In this document: piece by piece, positions 56,596 through 64,000 of the stretch | Layout: every line of letters begins with the position of its first letter | Position numbering within the stretch: the stretch's first letter is position 1 | Assembly: GCF_009908315.1 (NCBI RefSeq) | Contig: NZ_JAAATW010000001.1 | Span: 1,364,001 to 1,428,000, forward strand | Length of the DNA stretch: 64,000 bases | From: Paragemmobacter ruber | GTDB taxonomy: Bacteria > Pseudomonadota > Alphaproteobacteria > Rhodobacterales > Rhodobacteraceae | Direction of reading: 5' to 3' | The notes under the pieces: generated by a model | The model's input: only the letters and a program-made list of their open reading frames with translations | Databases searched by the model: none | What the model was told of the DNA's origin: nothing | Program-made: the position numbers and the translations under genes

Positions 56596-59500
56596 TTGCC
56601 CGACGAAATCTCGATCGTTCGGATGCTCAACGAGCTGGTGCGAACGCCCCTGTCCGAGCTTGACCAGGCGGTGACGCGCATGATCGGCAGTCTGTGCACC
56701 CATATCGGCGCGGGGTGGAGCGCGCTGTTCCGTCTGGACGGGCAGATCCTTGCGGCGACGCATCATTTCACCCGGCCGGACCTGCCGCCGCTGACCTGCC
56801 GCGCGGATTATGCGCTGGGCGCGGGACGGGCGGTGCTGGAGCGGAATCAGCCGCTGCTGATCCCCGATCTTTCGGTTCTGCCTGCGGATTCGCCCCTGCG
56901 GGCCGAACCTTGGGCCAAGGCCCTGCTGGCCGTGCCGGTGAATGGCGATGGTGGCCTGATCGGGGTTTTGGCCTTTGCCTTTCCGACCGAACAGCATGAT
57001 CTGGACGCGGAAACACAAGACCGGGTGAAGGCGGCGGCCGAGGTTCTGGAAACCGTCATCGCGCGCCGCGAGATCGAGCGTCAGCATCTGGATACCGCCC
57101 GCCGCCTTGAGGCGACGCTGTCCGCCCTGCCCGACCTGCTGTTCGAGGTGACGCCCGACGGACATTTCGCGGAATTCGCGGCAGGGCCCGTTGATCTGAT
57201 GGCGGCGCCGCCCGAAAGCCTGCGAGGGCAGCACTTTTCGGCGTTTCTGCCGCCCGACGTGAACCGTGTGGTGGATCAAGCGCTGCGAACCGCGCTGGAA
57301 AACGGGCGGGTGGAAGGGGTGCGCTATCGGCTTGATCTGCCGGATGGGCCGCACTGGTTTGAACTGACCGGCGCGATGAAACCTGCGCCACTGGTCGAGC
57401 AGCAACCCAACGTGATCTTTCTTGTCCGCGATGTGACCGCCGACATGCGGATGCGCGATGAACTGGTCCAGTTGGGCAAGATCGTCGAGGCGATGTCGAA
57501 CCTCGTCTGCATCACCGATCTGGAAGAGAACGTGGTCTGGTGCAACGCGGCCTTCGAACGGCAGACCGGCTGGAAGCTGGACGAAATCCGCGGCCGCTAT
57601 CTGGGCGATGTGGTCCGCATCCCGGGGCATGATCGCGGCAACCAATCCGCCGTGGCCGAGGCGATCCGCCAGCGTAAGGCCTATAGCGGGCAGACCATGA
57701 ACCAGGATCGCCATGGCAGGCGCTACTGGATTGATTTCAACGTCCTGCCCCTGCACGATGCCGCGGGGGAACTAGCCGGCTTTGTTACGATCGAGACCGA
57801 CGTGACCAAGCTGAAGGAGCAGGAGGCCACGCTGGCCCAGCTGGCCCAGACCGCGACGGACGCGCGGGAGCGGCTTGAAAACGCGATCGACGCCCTGCCG
57901 GATGGTGTGATCATCCTTGATGATGCCGACAAGATCGTGGTGGCGAACCGCGCCTATTACGACCTGTTCCCCGAGATGCGGGCCTTCGTCCAGCCCGGCG
58001 AACGGCTGGGCGCGATTCTGGCCAAGGGGGTGGAGCTGGGGGTCTATGGCCCGACCGACGGCAAGACCACGGCCGCGGAATGGGTTGCTGGTCGCCTGCG
58101 GACCTATCGCGAGGCGTTCGATATCGATGAGGTGCCCCTGCCGGACGGGCGCTGGTTGAAGCGCATCCATACCCGTACGACGGATGGCGGGATCGTCGCC
58201 CTGGCGATTGACGTCACGGCGCGGCACAACCAGCTTGCCGCGCTGGATGCCGCCAACCGCGAGCTTTCGGCCGCATTGGCCGAACGTGACCGCGCCGAGC
58301 GTCGCCTGCGCGGCATCATGGAAGGCGCGGATGTCGGCACATGGGAACTGGACCTGCGCAACAACACCCTGCATGTGGGCGGGCGCTGGGCGGATATGCT
58401 GGGCCGTCCGGATGGGGCGCCCGCGGATTTCGCGTTTTCCGATTTCCTCGACCTCGTGCATCCCGACGACCAGTCCAAGCTGGGCGATCCCCGCAAGGTC
58501 AGTGCCGAGATGGGCGACACCTTCAGCGAAATCGAATTCCGCATGCGCCATGATGAGGGGCATTACATCTGGATCCTGTCGCGGTCGCGCGTCACGGAAC
58601 GGGGGCCGGACGGCACGCCCCATGTCATGGCCGGGGTGCATCTGGACCTGACGGATCGCAAACGGCTGGAACGCCAGTTGCAGGCCGGGCGGGCCTATCT
58701 GTCAGAGGTGATGGACACATCCATCGCCGCCCTGACCGTTCTGAACGAGGTGGGCGAGATCACCTATGCCAATCAGGAAGCCGAGCGCATCCTGCGGCTG
58801 GAGCGCAGCAATCTGCGCGGCCGCACCTATAACGACGCGAACTGGAGGGTTCAGCGGATTGATGGCTCGCCCCTGCCGGATGAAGACCTGCCATTCCGGC
58901 AGGCGCTGGCGAAGGGCGGCATCGTGCGGGATATCCGCTTTGCCCTGCATCTGGCCGATGGATCACGCCGGGTGCTTTCCGCCAATGCCGTGCCGTTGAT
59001 GCCTGCGGATGGCGAACAGCATGTGGTGGTTTCCTTCTCGGACATCACCGATGAACTGGCCACGACCATCCGTCTGGAAGAGGCCCGCGCCAAGGCCGAA
59101 GAGATGAGCCGCGCGAAATCCATCTTCCTCGCGAACATGAGCCACGAGATCCGCACGCCGCTGAACGGGGTGCTGGGCATGGCGGAAATCCTGCAGGGGC
59201 TGGTGAGCACGCCCGAAAAGCAGCGCATGGTGGCCACCATCCGGCAATCGGGGGAAACCCTACTGACGGTGCTGAACTCCATCCTCGACATGTCGAAGAT
59301 CGAGGCCGGCAAGATGGAACTGGAGAGCGTGCCCTTCGTTCTGGCCGATGTGCTGGGTCAGGTAGAGGCCCTGCATCGCGTGAAGGCCGAGGAAAAGGGG
59401 CTGGAGCTTTCGGTGCTGGTGAGTGCCGGGGCGGATCTGCCCCGCGTGGGGGATCCCCACCGCCTGACACAGATCCTGAACAACGTGTTGAGCAACGCCA

Positions 59501-60240
59501 TCAAGTTCACCGAGGCGGGCAGCATCCGGCTGAAGCTGTCCTGTCGGCCGGGCAAGCCGGTAACGATCGACATCCGCGATACCGGGGTCGGGATGACCGA
59601 GGCGCAGCTTTCGCGCGTGTTCGAAAGCTTTGAACAGGCCGACGGGTCGATGACGCGGCGCTTTGGTGGCACAGGGCTGGGCCTGTCGATCGTGCGGCAG
59701 CTGGTGCTGCTGATGGGGGGCATGATCACGATGCAAAGCCGCCCCGGCGAAGGCACCGAGGTGCGGCTGATCCTGCCCCTGCCAGAGGCAGACCCCGCGC
59801 TGCTGGCGCCCCCCGAACCCGAAGCCGTGCTGGACGTATCCGCGCTGGCGGGCCGCCGCCTTCTGATCGCCGATGACAATCTGACCAACCGGCTTGTCCT
59901 GTCAGAAATGCTGGCCCGGACGGATGTGAACATCACCATGGTGGAGAACGGGCAGGAGGCGATCGACGCCTGGGAAGCCGCCCTGAGGGATGGATCGCCT
60001 TTTGACCTGCTGCTTCTGGACATCACCATGCCGGTGCTGGACGGGATGCGTGCACTTTCGACGATTCGCAGCCGCGAGGCCGAGCGGAAGCTGCCCCCCG
60101 TGCCCGCCATCGCGGTAACCGCGAATGCCATGCCCAATCAGGTGGCCGACTACATCATCGGCGGCTATGACACGCATCTGGCCAAACCTTTCAAGAGAAA
60201 GGAATTGCTTCACGCGCTGAAGACCCTGCTGCGGGGATGA
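56596..60240 (+). CDS. Hybrid histidine kinase with GAF and multiple PAS domains
   Basis: 1214 codons from a TTG start with a near-perfect GGGAGGTGATG ribosome site six bases upstream. Domain order: GAF (about 20-160), five PAS-like domains (about 165-815), HisKA with MSHEIRTPLNG (His850), HATPase (DTGVGM, GGTGLGLSIV) and a receiver (LLLDITMP, Asp1142). There are no membrane segments, so it senses an internal cue. It lacks an Hpt domain; the Hpt protein encoded at 62860 could take the phosphate on. Confidence 0.9.
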   Translation: MPDEISIVRMLNELVRTPLSELDQAVTRMIGSLCTHIGAGWSALFRLDGQILAATHHFTRPDLPPLTCRADYALGAGRAVLERNQPLLIPDLSVLPADSPLRAEPWAKALLAVPVNGDGGLIGVLAFAFPTEQHDLDAETQDRVKAAAEVLETVIARREIERQHLDTARRLEATLSALPDLLFEVTPDGHFAEFAAGPVDLMAAPPESLRGQHFSAFLPPDVNRVVDQALRTALENGRVEGVRYRLDLPDGPHWFELTGAMKPAPLVEQQPNVIFLVRDVTADMRMRDELVQLGKIVEAMSNLVCITDLEENVVWCNAAFERQTGWKLDEIRGRYLGDVVRIPGHDRGNQSAVAEAIRQRKAYSGQTMNQDRHGRRYWIDFNVLPLHDAAGELAGFVTIETDVTKLKEQEATLAQLAQTATDARERLENAIDALPDGVIILDDADKIVVANRAYYDLFPEMRAFVQPGERLGAILAKGVELGVYGPTDGKTTAAEWVAGRLRTYREAFDIDEVPLPDGRWLKRIHTRTTDGGIVALAIDVTARHNQLAALDAANRELSAALAERDRAERRLRGIMEGADVGTWELDLRNNTLHVGGRWADMLGRPDGAPADFAFSDFLDLVHPDDQSKLGDPRKVSAEMGDTFSEIEFRMRHDEGHYIWILSRSRVTERGPDGTPHVMAGVHLDLTDRKRLERQLQAGRAYLSEVMDTSIAALTVLNEVGEITYANQEAERILRLERSNLRGRTYNDANWRVQRIDGSPLPDEDLPFRQALAKGGIVRDIRFALHLADGSRRVLSANAVPLMPADGEQHVVVSFSDITDELATTIRLEEARAKAEEMSRAKSIFLANMSHEIRTPLNGVLGMAEILQGLVSTPEKQRMVATIRQSGETLLTVLNSILDMSKIEAGKMELESVPFVLADVLGQVEALHRVKAEEKGLELSVLVSAGADLPRVGDPHRLTQILNNVLSNAIKFTEAGSIRLKLSCRPGKPVTIDIRDTGVGMTEAQLSRVFESFEQADGSMTRRFGGTGLGLSIVRQLVLLMGGMITMQSRPGEGTEVRLILPLPEADPALLAPPEPEAVLDVSALAGRRLLIADDNLTNRLVLSEMLARTDVNITMVENGQEAIDAWEAALRDGSPFDLLLLDITMPVLDGMRALSTIRSREAERKLPPVPAIAVTANAMPNQVADYIIGGYDTHLAKPFKRKELLHALKTLLRG

Positions 60241-60252
60241 AGGACCGGGCGT

Positions 60253-60282
60253 AGAATCCCGCTTGAACGACGCGGGGATTCT
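60253..60282. repeat. Inverted repeat between kinase and receiver genes
   Basis: AGAATCCC (60253-60260) and GGGATTCT (60275-60282), perfect 8-base arms. Not followed by a clear T-run, so terminator function is uncertain. Confidence 0.4.
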
Positions 60283-60384
60283 GCTTCATCCTTAGTAAAC
60301 ATTTCTATCCCAGTTTTCACCATATTCTCGCCCATGAGTCGTGGTGCTTTCCAGATGTGCGAGAAATCGCGGTAGGGTTTGTAG

Positions 60385-60780
60385 ATGAACGCAGGCGGAC
60401 AACAGCAGAAGTATCGCGTCCTTCTTGCCGAGGATGACGAGATCAATCAGCAGATCGTCATGGCGTTCCTGTCGGGGGCGACGCATATCGAATTGACCGT
60501 GGTCGGCGATGGGCGTAGCGCGCTGGAGGCGGCGCTTGGTTCGAAATACGATCTGATGCTGTTTGATCACAACATGCCGCATATCACCGGCGACCGCGTG
60601 ATCCGTTACCTTCGTTCGGGGAATTCCAGCAACGCGACGACGCCGGTCATCCGCTTTACCGCCGATGCAGACCGCGCCGACATTCGCACCACGGGTGGGC
60701 TGATTGATGCGACGCTGCCCAAACCGCTCAAGGCGGAAACATTCCTGTCCACAATCAACTCCATCCTGCAGGGCGAATAG
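60385..60780 (+). CDS. Single-domain receiver protein (CheY-like)
   Basis: 131 codons. A lone receiver domain: acidic pair at LLAEDDEIN, phosphate-accepting Asp61 in LMLFDHNMP, Thr/Lys switch region at IRFTADA and PKPLKAE. No output domain, so it relays phosphate or binds a partner. It lies 144 bases after one hybrid kinase and 30 bases before another. Confidence 0.9.
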   Translation: MNAGGQQQKYRVLLAEDDEINQQIVMAFLSGATHIELTVVGDGRSALEAALGSKYDLMLFDHNMPHITGDRVIRYLRSGNSSNATTPVIRFTADADRADIRTTGGLIDATLPKPLKAETFLSTINSILQGE

Positions 60781-60810
60781 CCGCGACCAGATATCGGTTG
60801 GGGAGGGCGG

Positions 60811-62850
60811 ATGACGGAACAGCGAAAGACGGATATCCGCGACGGGATTGATCCCGGGGTCGCCGTCGTGACACCCGAAGCGCTGCTTCTGGCCGAGCGG
60901 CGGTTGCGCGATGTGATCGAAGGCGCGCAGGTCGGCACGTGGACGTGGGATTTCGATGCCGTCGGCCAGATCGTGAATGATGTCTGGGCGGCGATGCTGG
61001 GCTATGAGCTGTCTGAGATGTCCACGATCACCTATGACACGTGGAGCACGCTGATCCATCCCGACGACAAGGATTGGGTTGAAGAAGAATTGCGCCGCTG
61101 CACATCAGGGCTGGATGACGGCTATGAGGCAGAATACCGGATGCGGCACCGGGCCGGGCATTGGATCTGGGTGCTGGATCGGGCCCGGGTCGTGCGGCGA
61201 AAGGCGGATGGATCGCCCAAGGTGATGGCGGGCATCCAGATCGAGATATCGGAACTGAAATCGCGCGAGGCCGCGCTGATCCGCGCGAAGGCCGAACTGG
61301 AAAAGGCGCTGGCCCTGCGGGCGAGTGCCGAGCGGCGGTTTTCCGACATTGCCGCCGTCACCGACGGCTGGCTGTGGGAACAGGATCAGGACCTGCGGTT
61401 TACTTACCTGTCGGGCACCGAACATGTGGAACAGCTGGGCCTGACGAGCAACAATGTCCTTGGCAAGACCCGCACGGAATGGCTTTCAGAGCATCCCGAG
61501 GTCTTGATCAGCGCCGATTGGGACATCGTTCTGAATGCCCAGCGCGACCGTCTGCCCTTTCGCAACTTTGTCTATCGCGCGCCGCATGCGCGCGACGGCG
61601 TGGAACGATGGTTCCGGATTTCGGGCCAGCCTGTGTTCAACGATGCGGGGGAGTTCCTCGGTTATCGCGGGGTGGGGTCCGATGTGACCGAGCTTTACCT
61701 CGCCAAGGCCCGCGCCGAAGAGGCGAGCCGAACGAAATCCATGTTCCTTGCCAATATGAGCCATGAGATCCGCACCCCGATGAATGGCGTGCTGGGGATG
61801 GCCGAGGTGCTGGAGGCGGCGCTGACCGACCCCGAGCACAAGCGCATGATCGGCACGATCCGCAAATCGGGCGAAACGCTGATGAACATCCTGAACGACA
61901 TCCTCGACATGTCGAAGATCGAGGCCGGCAAGATGGAGCTGGAGGATGTGGCCTTCAGCCCTGTCGAACTGGCGGAACGGGTGGAGGATCTGCACCGGCT
62001 GATGGCCGATGAGAAGGGGCTGGATTTCGAGGTTCTGGTCTCGACCGGCGCGGATGCGCGGCGGCGGGGCGATCCGTTCCGCGTGCAGCAGATCCTGCAC
62101 AACCTCGTATCAAACGCGATCAAGTTCACCGATCACGGCGAGGTGACGGTCGAAGTGTCCGGCCGCCCCGGCAAACCGCTGACGATCGAAGTGCGCGACA
62201 CCGGCATCGGCATGTCCGCGCAAGAGATCGAGCGTCTGCATGAAGAGTTCCGGCAGGCCGACAGTTCGGTGACGCGGCGCTTTGGCGGCACGGGCCTTGG
62301 GATGGCGATCACCCGCACGCTGGTGCATCGGATGGGGGGCGAGATCGCCGTGAAATCGGCCCCCGGCAAAGGCACCACCGTCCGCGTGAGCCTGCCACTT
62401 CAGGTGACGGAGGAAACATCGGAAGCCCCGCGCAGCCAGCCGCAGACGGCCGATGAGGGGCGGCTCGATGGCCTGCGGATCCTTGCCGCGGATGACAACG
62501 GCACCAACAGATCCGTTCTGGAACTGATGCTGACGCGCTGCGGCGCAGAAGTGACAACCGTGGATGACGGCCTGAAGGCCGTGAACGCCTGGGCGCCGGG
62601 CCGGTTCGATGCGATCCTGCTGGACATCGCCATGCCCGTGATGGACGGGAAGGCCGCGCTGCAGGCCATCCGCGAGATGGAGGAAAGGACCGGCACGCGC
62701 CGGGTGCCGATCATCGCGGTGACCGCGAACGCCATGTCACATCAGATCGTCGAATATCTGATGTGGGGGTTTGACAGCTGCGTGTCGAAGCCGCTGACGA
62801 TGAGCGATGTCACAAAGGCCATCCGCACCATGGTGCAAGGCGCGGGCTGA
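60811..62850 (+). CDS. Hybrid histidine kinase with PAS domains
   Basis: 679 codons, GGGGAGGG upstream. Two PAS domains (about 25-145 and 175-300), HisKA with MSHEIRTPMNG (His318), HATPase (DTGIGM, GGTGLGMAITR) and a receiver (ILLDIAMP, Asp605). No membrane segment. The catalytic core is similar to that of the neighbouring 1214-codon kinase (MSHEIRTPxNGVLGMAE, ILDMSKIEAGKMELE), so the two are paralogs. Confidence 0.93.
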   Translation: MTEQRKTDIRDGIDPGVAVVTPEALLLAERRLRDVIEGAQVGTWTWDFDAVGQIVNDVWAAMLGYELSEMSTITYDTWSTLIHPDDKDWVEEELRRCTSGLDDGYEAEYRMRHRAGHWIWVLDRARVVRRKADGSPKVMAGIQIEISELKSREAALIRAKAELEKALALRASAERRFSDIAAVTDGWLWEQDQDLRFTYLSGTEHVEQLGLTSNNVLGKTRTEWLSEHPEVLISADWDIVLNAQRDRLPFRNFVYRAPHARDGVERWFRISGQPVFNDAGEFLGYRGVGSDVTELYLAKARAEEASRTKSMFLANMSHEIRTPMNGVLGMAEVLEAALTDPEHKRMIGTIRKSGETLMNILNDILDMSKIEAGKMELEDVAFSPVELAERVEDLHRLMADEKGLDFEVLVSTGADARRRGDPFRVQQILHNLVSNAIKFTDHGEVTVEVSGRPGKPLTIEVRDTGIGMSAQEIERLHEEFRQADSSVTRRFGGTGLGMAITRTLVHRMGGEIAVKSAPGKGTTVRVSLPLQVTEETSEAPRSQPQTADEGRLDGLRILAADDNGTNRSVLELMLTRCGAEVTTVDDGLKAVNAWAPGRFDAILLDIAMPVMDGKAALQAIREMEERTGTRRVPIIAVTANAMSHQIVEYLMWGFDSCVSKPLTMSDVTKAIRTMVQGAG

Positions 62851-62859
62851 AGAAGCGGT

Positions 62860-63192
62860 CTAATCGTCCAGAAGCTCGGCCAGACCCGCGATCAGCGGGC
62901 GCAGGGCGCGCAGGACATCGGATTTCCCGGCCCCTTCGATGGACAGGCGTTCCACCTCGGCCGCCTGATGCCCCAGGCCTGCATGGCCGAGCGAGGCCGC
63001 CGTTCCGGCAATCTTGTGCGCGACATTGCGGATATCTTCCATCGCCTCGCGGATGTTCTGCCCGCTGTCGAGCCGGACCCACGCACTGCTCAGCGTATCC
63101 AGCCGCTCCACCGCCATGGTGCGGAACAGCCGTTCGGCACGGGCCAGCGGATGTTCGGGCTGGTGGCCCGCCCATGTATCCATCGCCGTCAT
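62860..63192 (-). CDS. Hpt phosphotransfer protein
   Basis: 110 codons; start overlaps the stop of the response-regulator gene (ATGA). Helical bundle with the Hpt motif VAHKIAGTAASLGH, His59 being the phosphate acceptor. It would link the hybrid kinases to a downstream receiver. It converges with the hybrid kinase gene, with nine bases between them. Confidence 0.9.
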   Translation of the reverse strand: MTAMDTWAGHQPEHPLARAERLFRTMAVERLDTLSSAWVRLDSGQNIREAMEDIRNVAHKIAGTAASLGHAGLGHQAAEVERLSIEGAGKSDVLRALRPLIAGLAELLDD

Positions 63193-64000
63193 GCCACCAT
63201 TTGCCCGTTCTTCGACCGCTTCTCGGGCGGGGTATTGGCGGATTGGATCGCGCGTTCAAGGATCCGGGTGGGTTTGGTGGGCGACAGGAAGGCGCTGCGC
63301 GCCGCTTCCCCCACGCGGACCTGCGGCACGGGCAGCCGGTCGGCGGCGTAGATGGTTTCGAAATCCATCAGGCCGATGTTGATGAGGATTTCCAGATCGT
63401 CGGGCGATTGGCCAAGGTCGCGTTCCGTCATGCAGACGAAGGTGCCGCTGCCGGCATAGGCGATCATCACGTCTTCGGTCTTGAGCGCATCCACGATCTG
63501 CGCGCCCACATCGCCCAGCATCTGCACATAGGTGGCACCGGATGCCTTGTTGAAGATGATGGCCGCGTTCTTCACATGGATGGCGAAGGCGGATGTGGAA
63601 TACATCCGCTTCACGCCCAGCGTCAGAAGATAGTTCTCCATCGCCAGAAACTCGATCCCGCGCTCGAAACCCGGGATCAGGATAGGCGTCTCGAACTCGG
63701 CCTTGATTTCGGTCGCGGCGGCGCGCTGGCCCACGAGGCGGGCGAATTCCGCCAGACGGCGGCGTTCGGCCAGCAGGCGATCGACCATGCCGATCCGGGC
63801 GCGCAACTCGATGATGTCGAGCGGTTTGGTGATGTAATCGGTCGCCCCTGCGGCAAAGGCATCATCCACGGTGTTCTTGCCCGACATGGCGGTGATCATC
63901 AGGATGGGCGTCTGGCGATAGGCCGTGCGCTGGCGGATGGCGGCGGTCAGGGCGGCGCCGTTCATGTCGGGCATCTGCATGTCGGACAGGATGCAGTCAT
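63189..64000 (-). CDS. Response regulator with degenerate GGDEF-like output (cut by window edge)
   Basis: At least 270 codons; the gene continues past the right edge. The visible part begins in a receiver at DCILSDMQMPDMNG (the first Asp after SD-I... region being the phosphate acceptor), with ITKPLD as the conserved Lys-Pro. A linker helix (ARIGMVDRLLAERRRLAEFARLVGQ) leads to a C-terminal domain resembling GGDEF in layout (DALKTEDVMIAYAGSGTFVCMTE) but without the GGDEF signature, so it probably does not make cyclic-di-GMP. It is co-transcribed with the Hpt gene. Confidence 0.8.
   Translation of the reverse strand, partial: DCILSDMQMPDMNGAALTAAIRQRTAYRQTPILMITAMSGKNTVDDAFAAGATDYITKPLDIIELRARIGMVDRLLAERRRLAEFARLVGQRAAATEIKAEFETPILIPGFERGIEFLAMENYLLTLGVKRMYSTSAFAIHVKNAAIIFNKASGATYVQMLGDVGAQIVDALKTEDVMIAYAGSGTFVCMTERDLGQSPDDLEILINIGLMDFETIYAADRLPVPQVRVGEAARSAFLSPTKPTRILERAIQSANTPPEKRSKNGQMVA

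Noticed and set aside
56538-56663. Short upstream frame from ATG 56538 overlapping the kinase start
   Set aside because: It has an AAGGA site, but is about 41 codons without features; the TTG at 56596 has the stronger ribosome site.

Overview
The window is GC-rich, densely packed alphaproteobacterial DNA. The gene families point to Rhodobacteraceae (Paracoccaceae): a dnaN-recF-(VOC-LysE)-gyrB replication block, the carboxynorspermidine route to spermidine, DUF6152/DUF6644 pairs, CUT1-type amino-sugar uptake and P1B-4 metal ATPases. Genus cannot be fixed from the sequence alone. Most genes lie in short runs coupled by ATGA or TGATG overlaps. Both window edges cut genes: rnhB at the left and a response regulator at the right.

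Layout. 0-10 kb: rnhB start, small secreted proteins, a membrane protein with a C-terminal winged helix, the DUF6152/DUF6644 pair, the carboxynorspermidine genes (nspC plus the dehydrogenase) with a HAD hydrolase, tRNA-Lys, dapF-mtaB and a soluble chemotaxis-receptor-like protein. 10-12.3 kb: a GntR-like LacI repressor with an operator that also faces a short terminated transcript, a YefM-YoeB toxin-antitoxin module and tRNA-Arg. 12.3-18.2 kb: gyrB, lysE-like, VOC, recF, dnaN, all on the minus strand, with no dnaA beside dnaN. 18.4-26.4 kb: a type I secretion operon (adhesin, TolC, ABC, HlyD) whose adhesin gene carries an in-frame TGA exactly where every neighbouring repeat has Trp.

26.6-36.6 kb is an amino-sugar system: a minus-strand operon (murQ, binding protein, two permeases, oxidoreductase, ATPase) diverging from a plus-strand operon (BadF-type kinase, GntR/HutC regulator, SIS deaminase, nagA). 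The divergent promoters carry matching pairs of TTGG(T/C)AT direct repeats 11 bp apart. 36.6-46.7 kb holds corA, a TetR with its target flavin oxidoreductase, then a second TetR with a polyamine-type ABC importer, a metallo-beta-lactamase-fold hydrolase and a ureohydrolase, which looks like a guanidino-compound uptake and breakdown unit. 46.7-52 kb is a TetR-controlled RND efflux operon.

52-54.4 kb holds two tandem paralogous small secreted proteins (two Cys 33 residues apart in each, acidic low-complexity tails, related promoters) and a LapG-type cysteine protease. 54.5-64 kb has a P1B-4 metal ATPase and a phosphorelay cluster: two hybrid histidine kinases, a lone receiver, a lone Hpt protein and a receiver protein with a degenerate GGDEF-like tail. 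No rRNA, prophage, insertion sequence or CRISPR array was seen.
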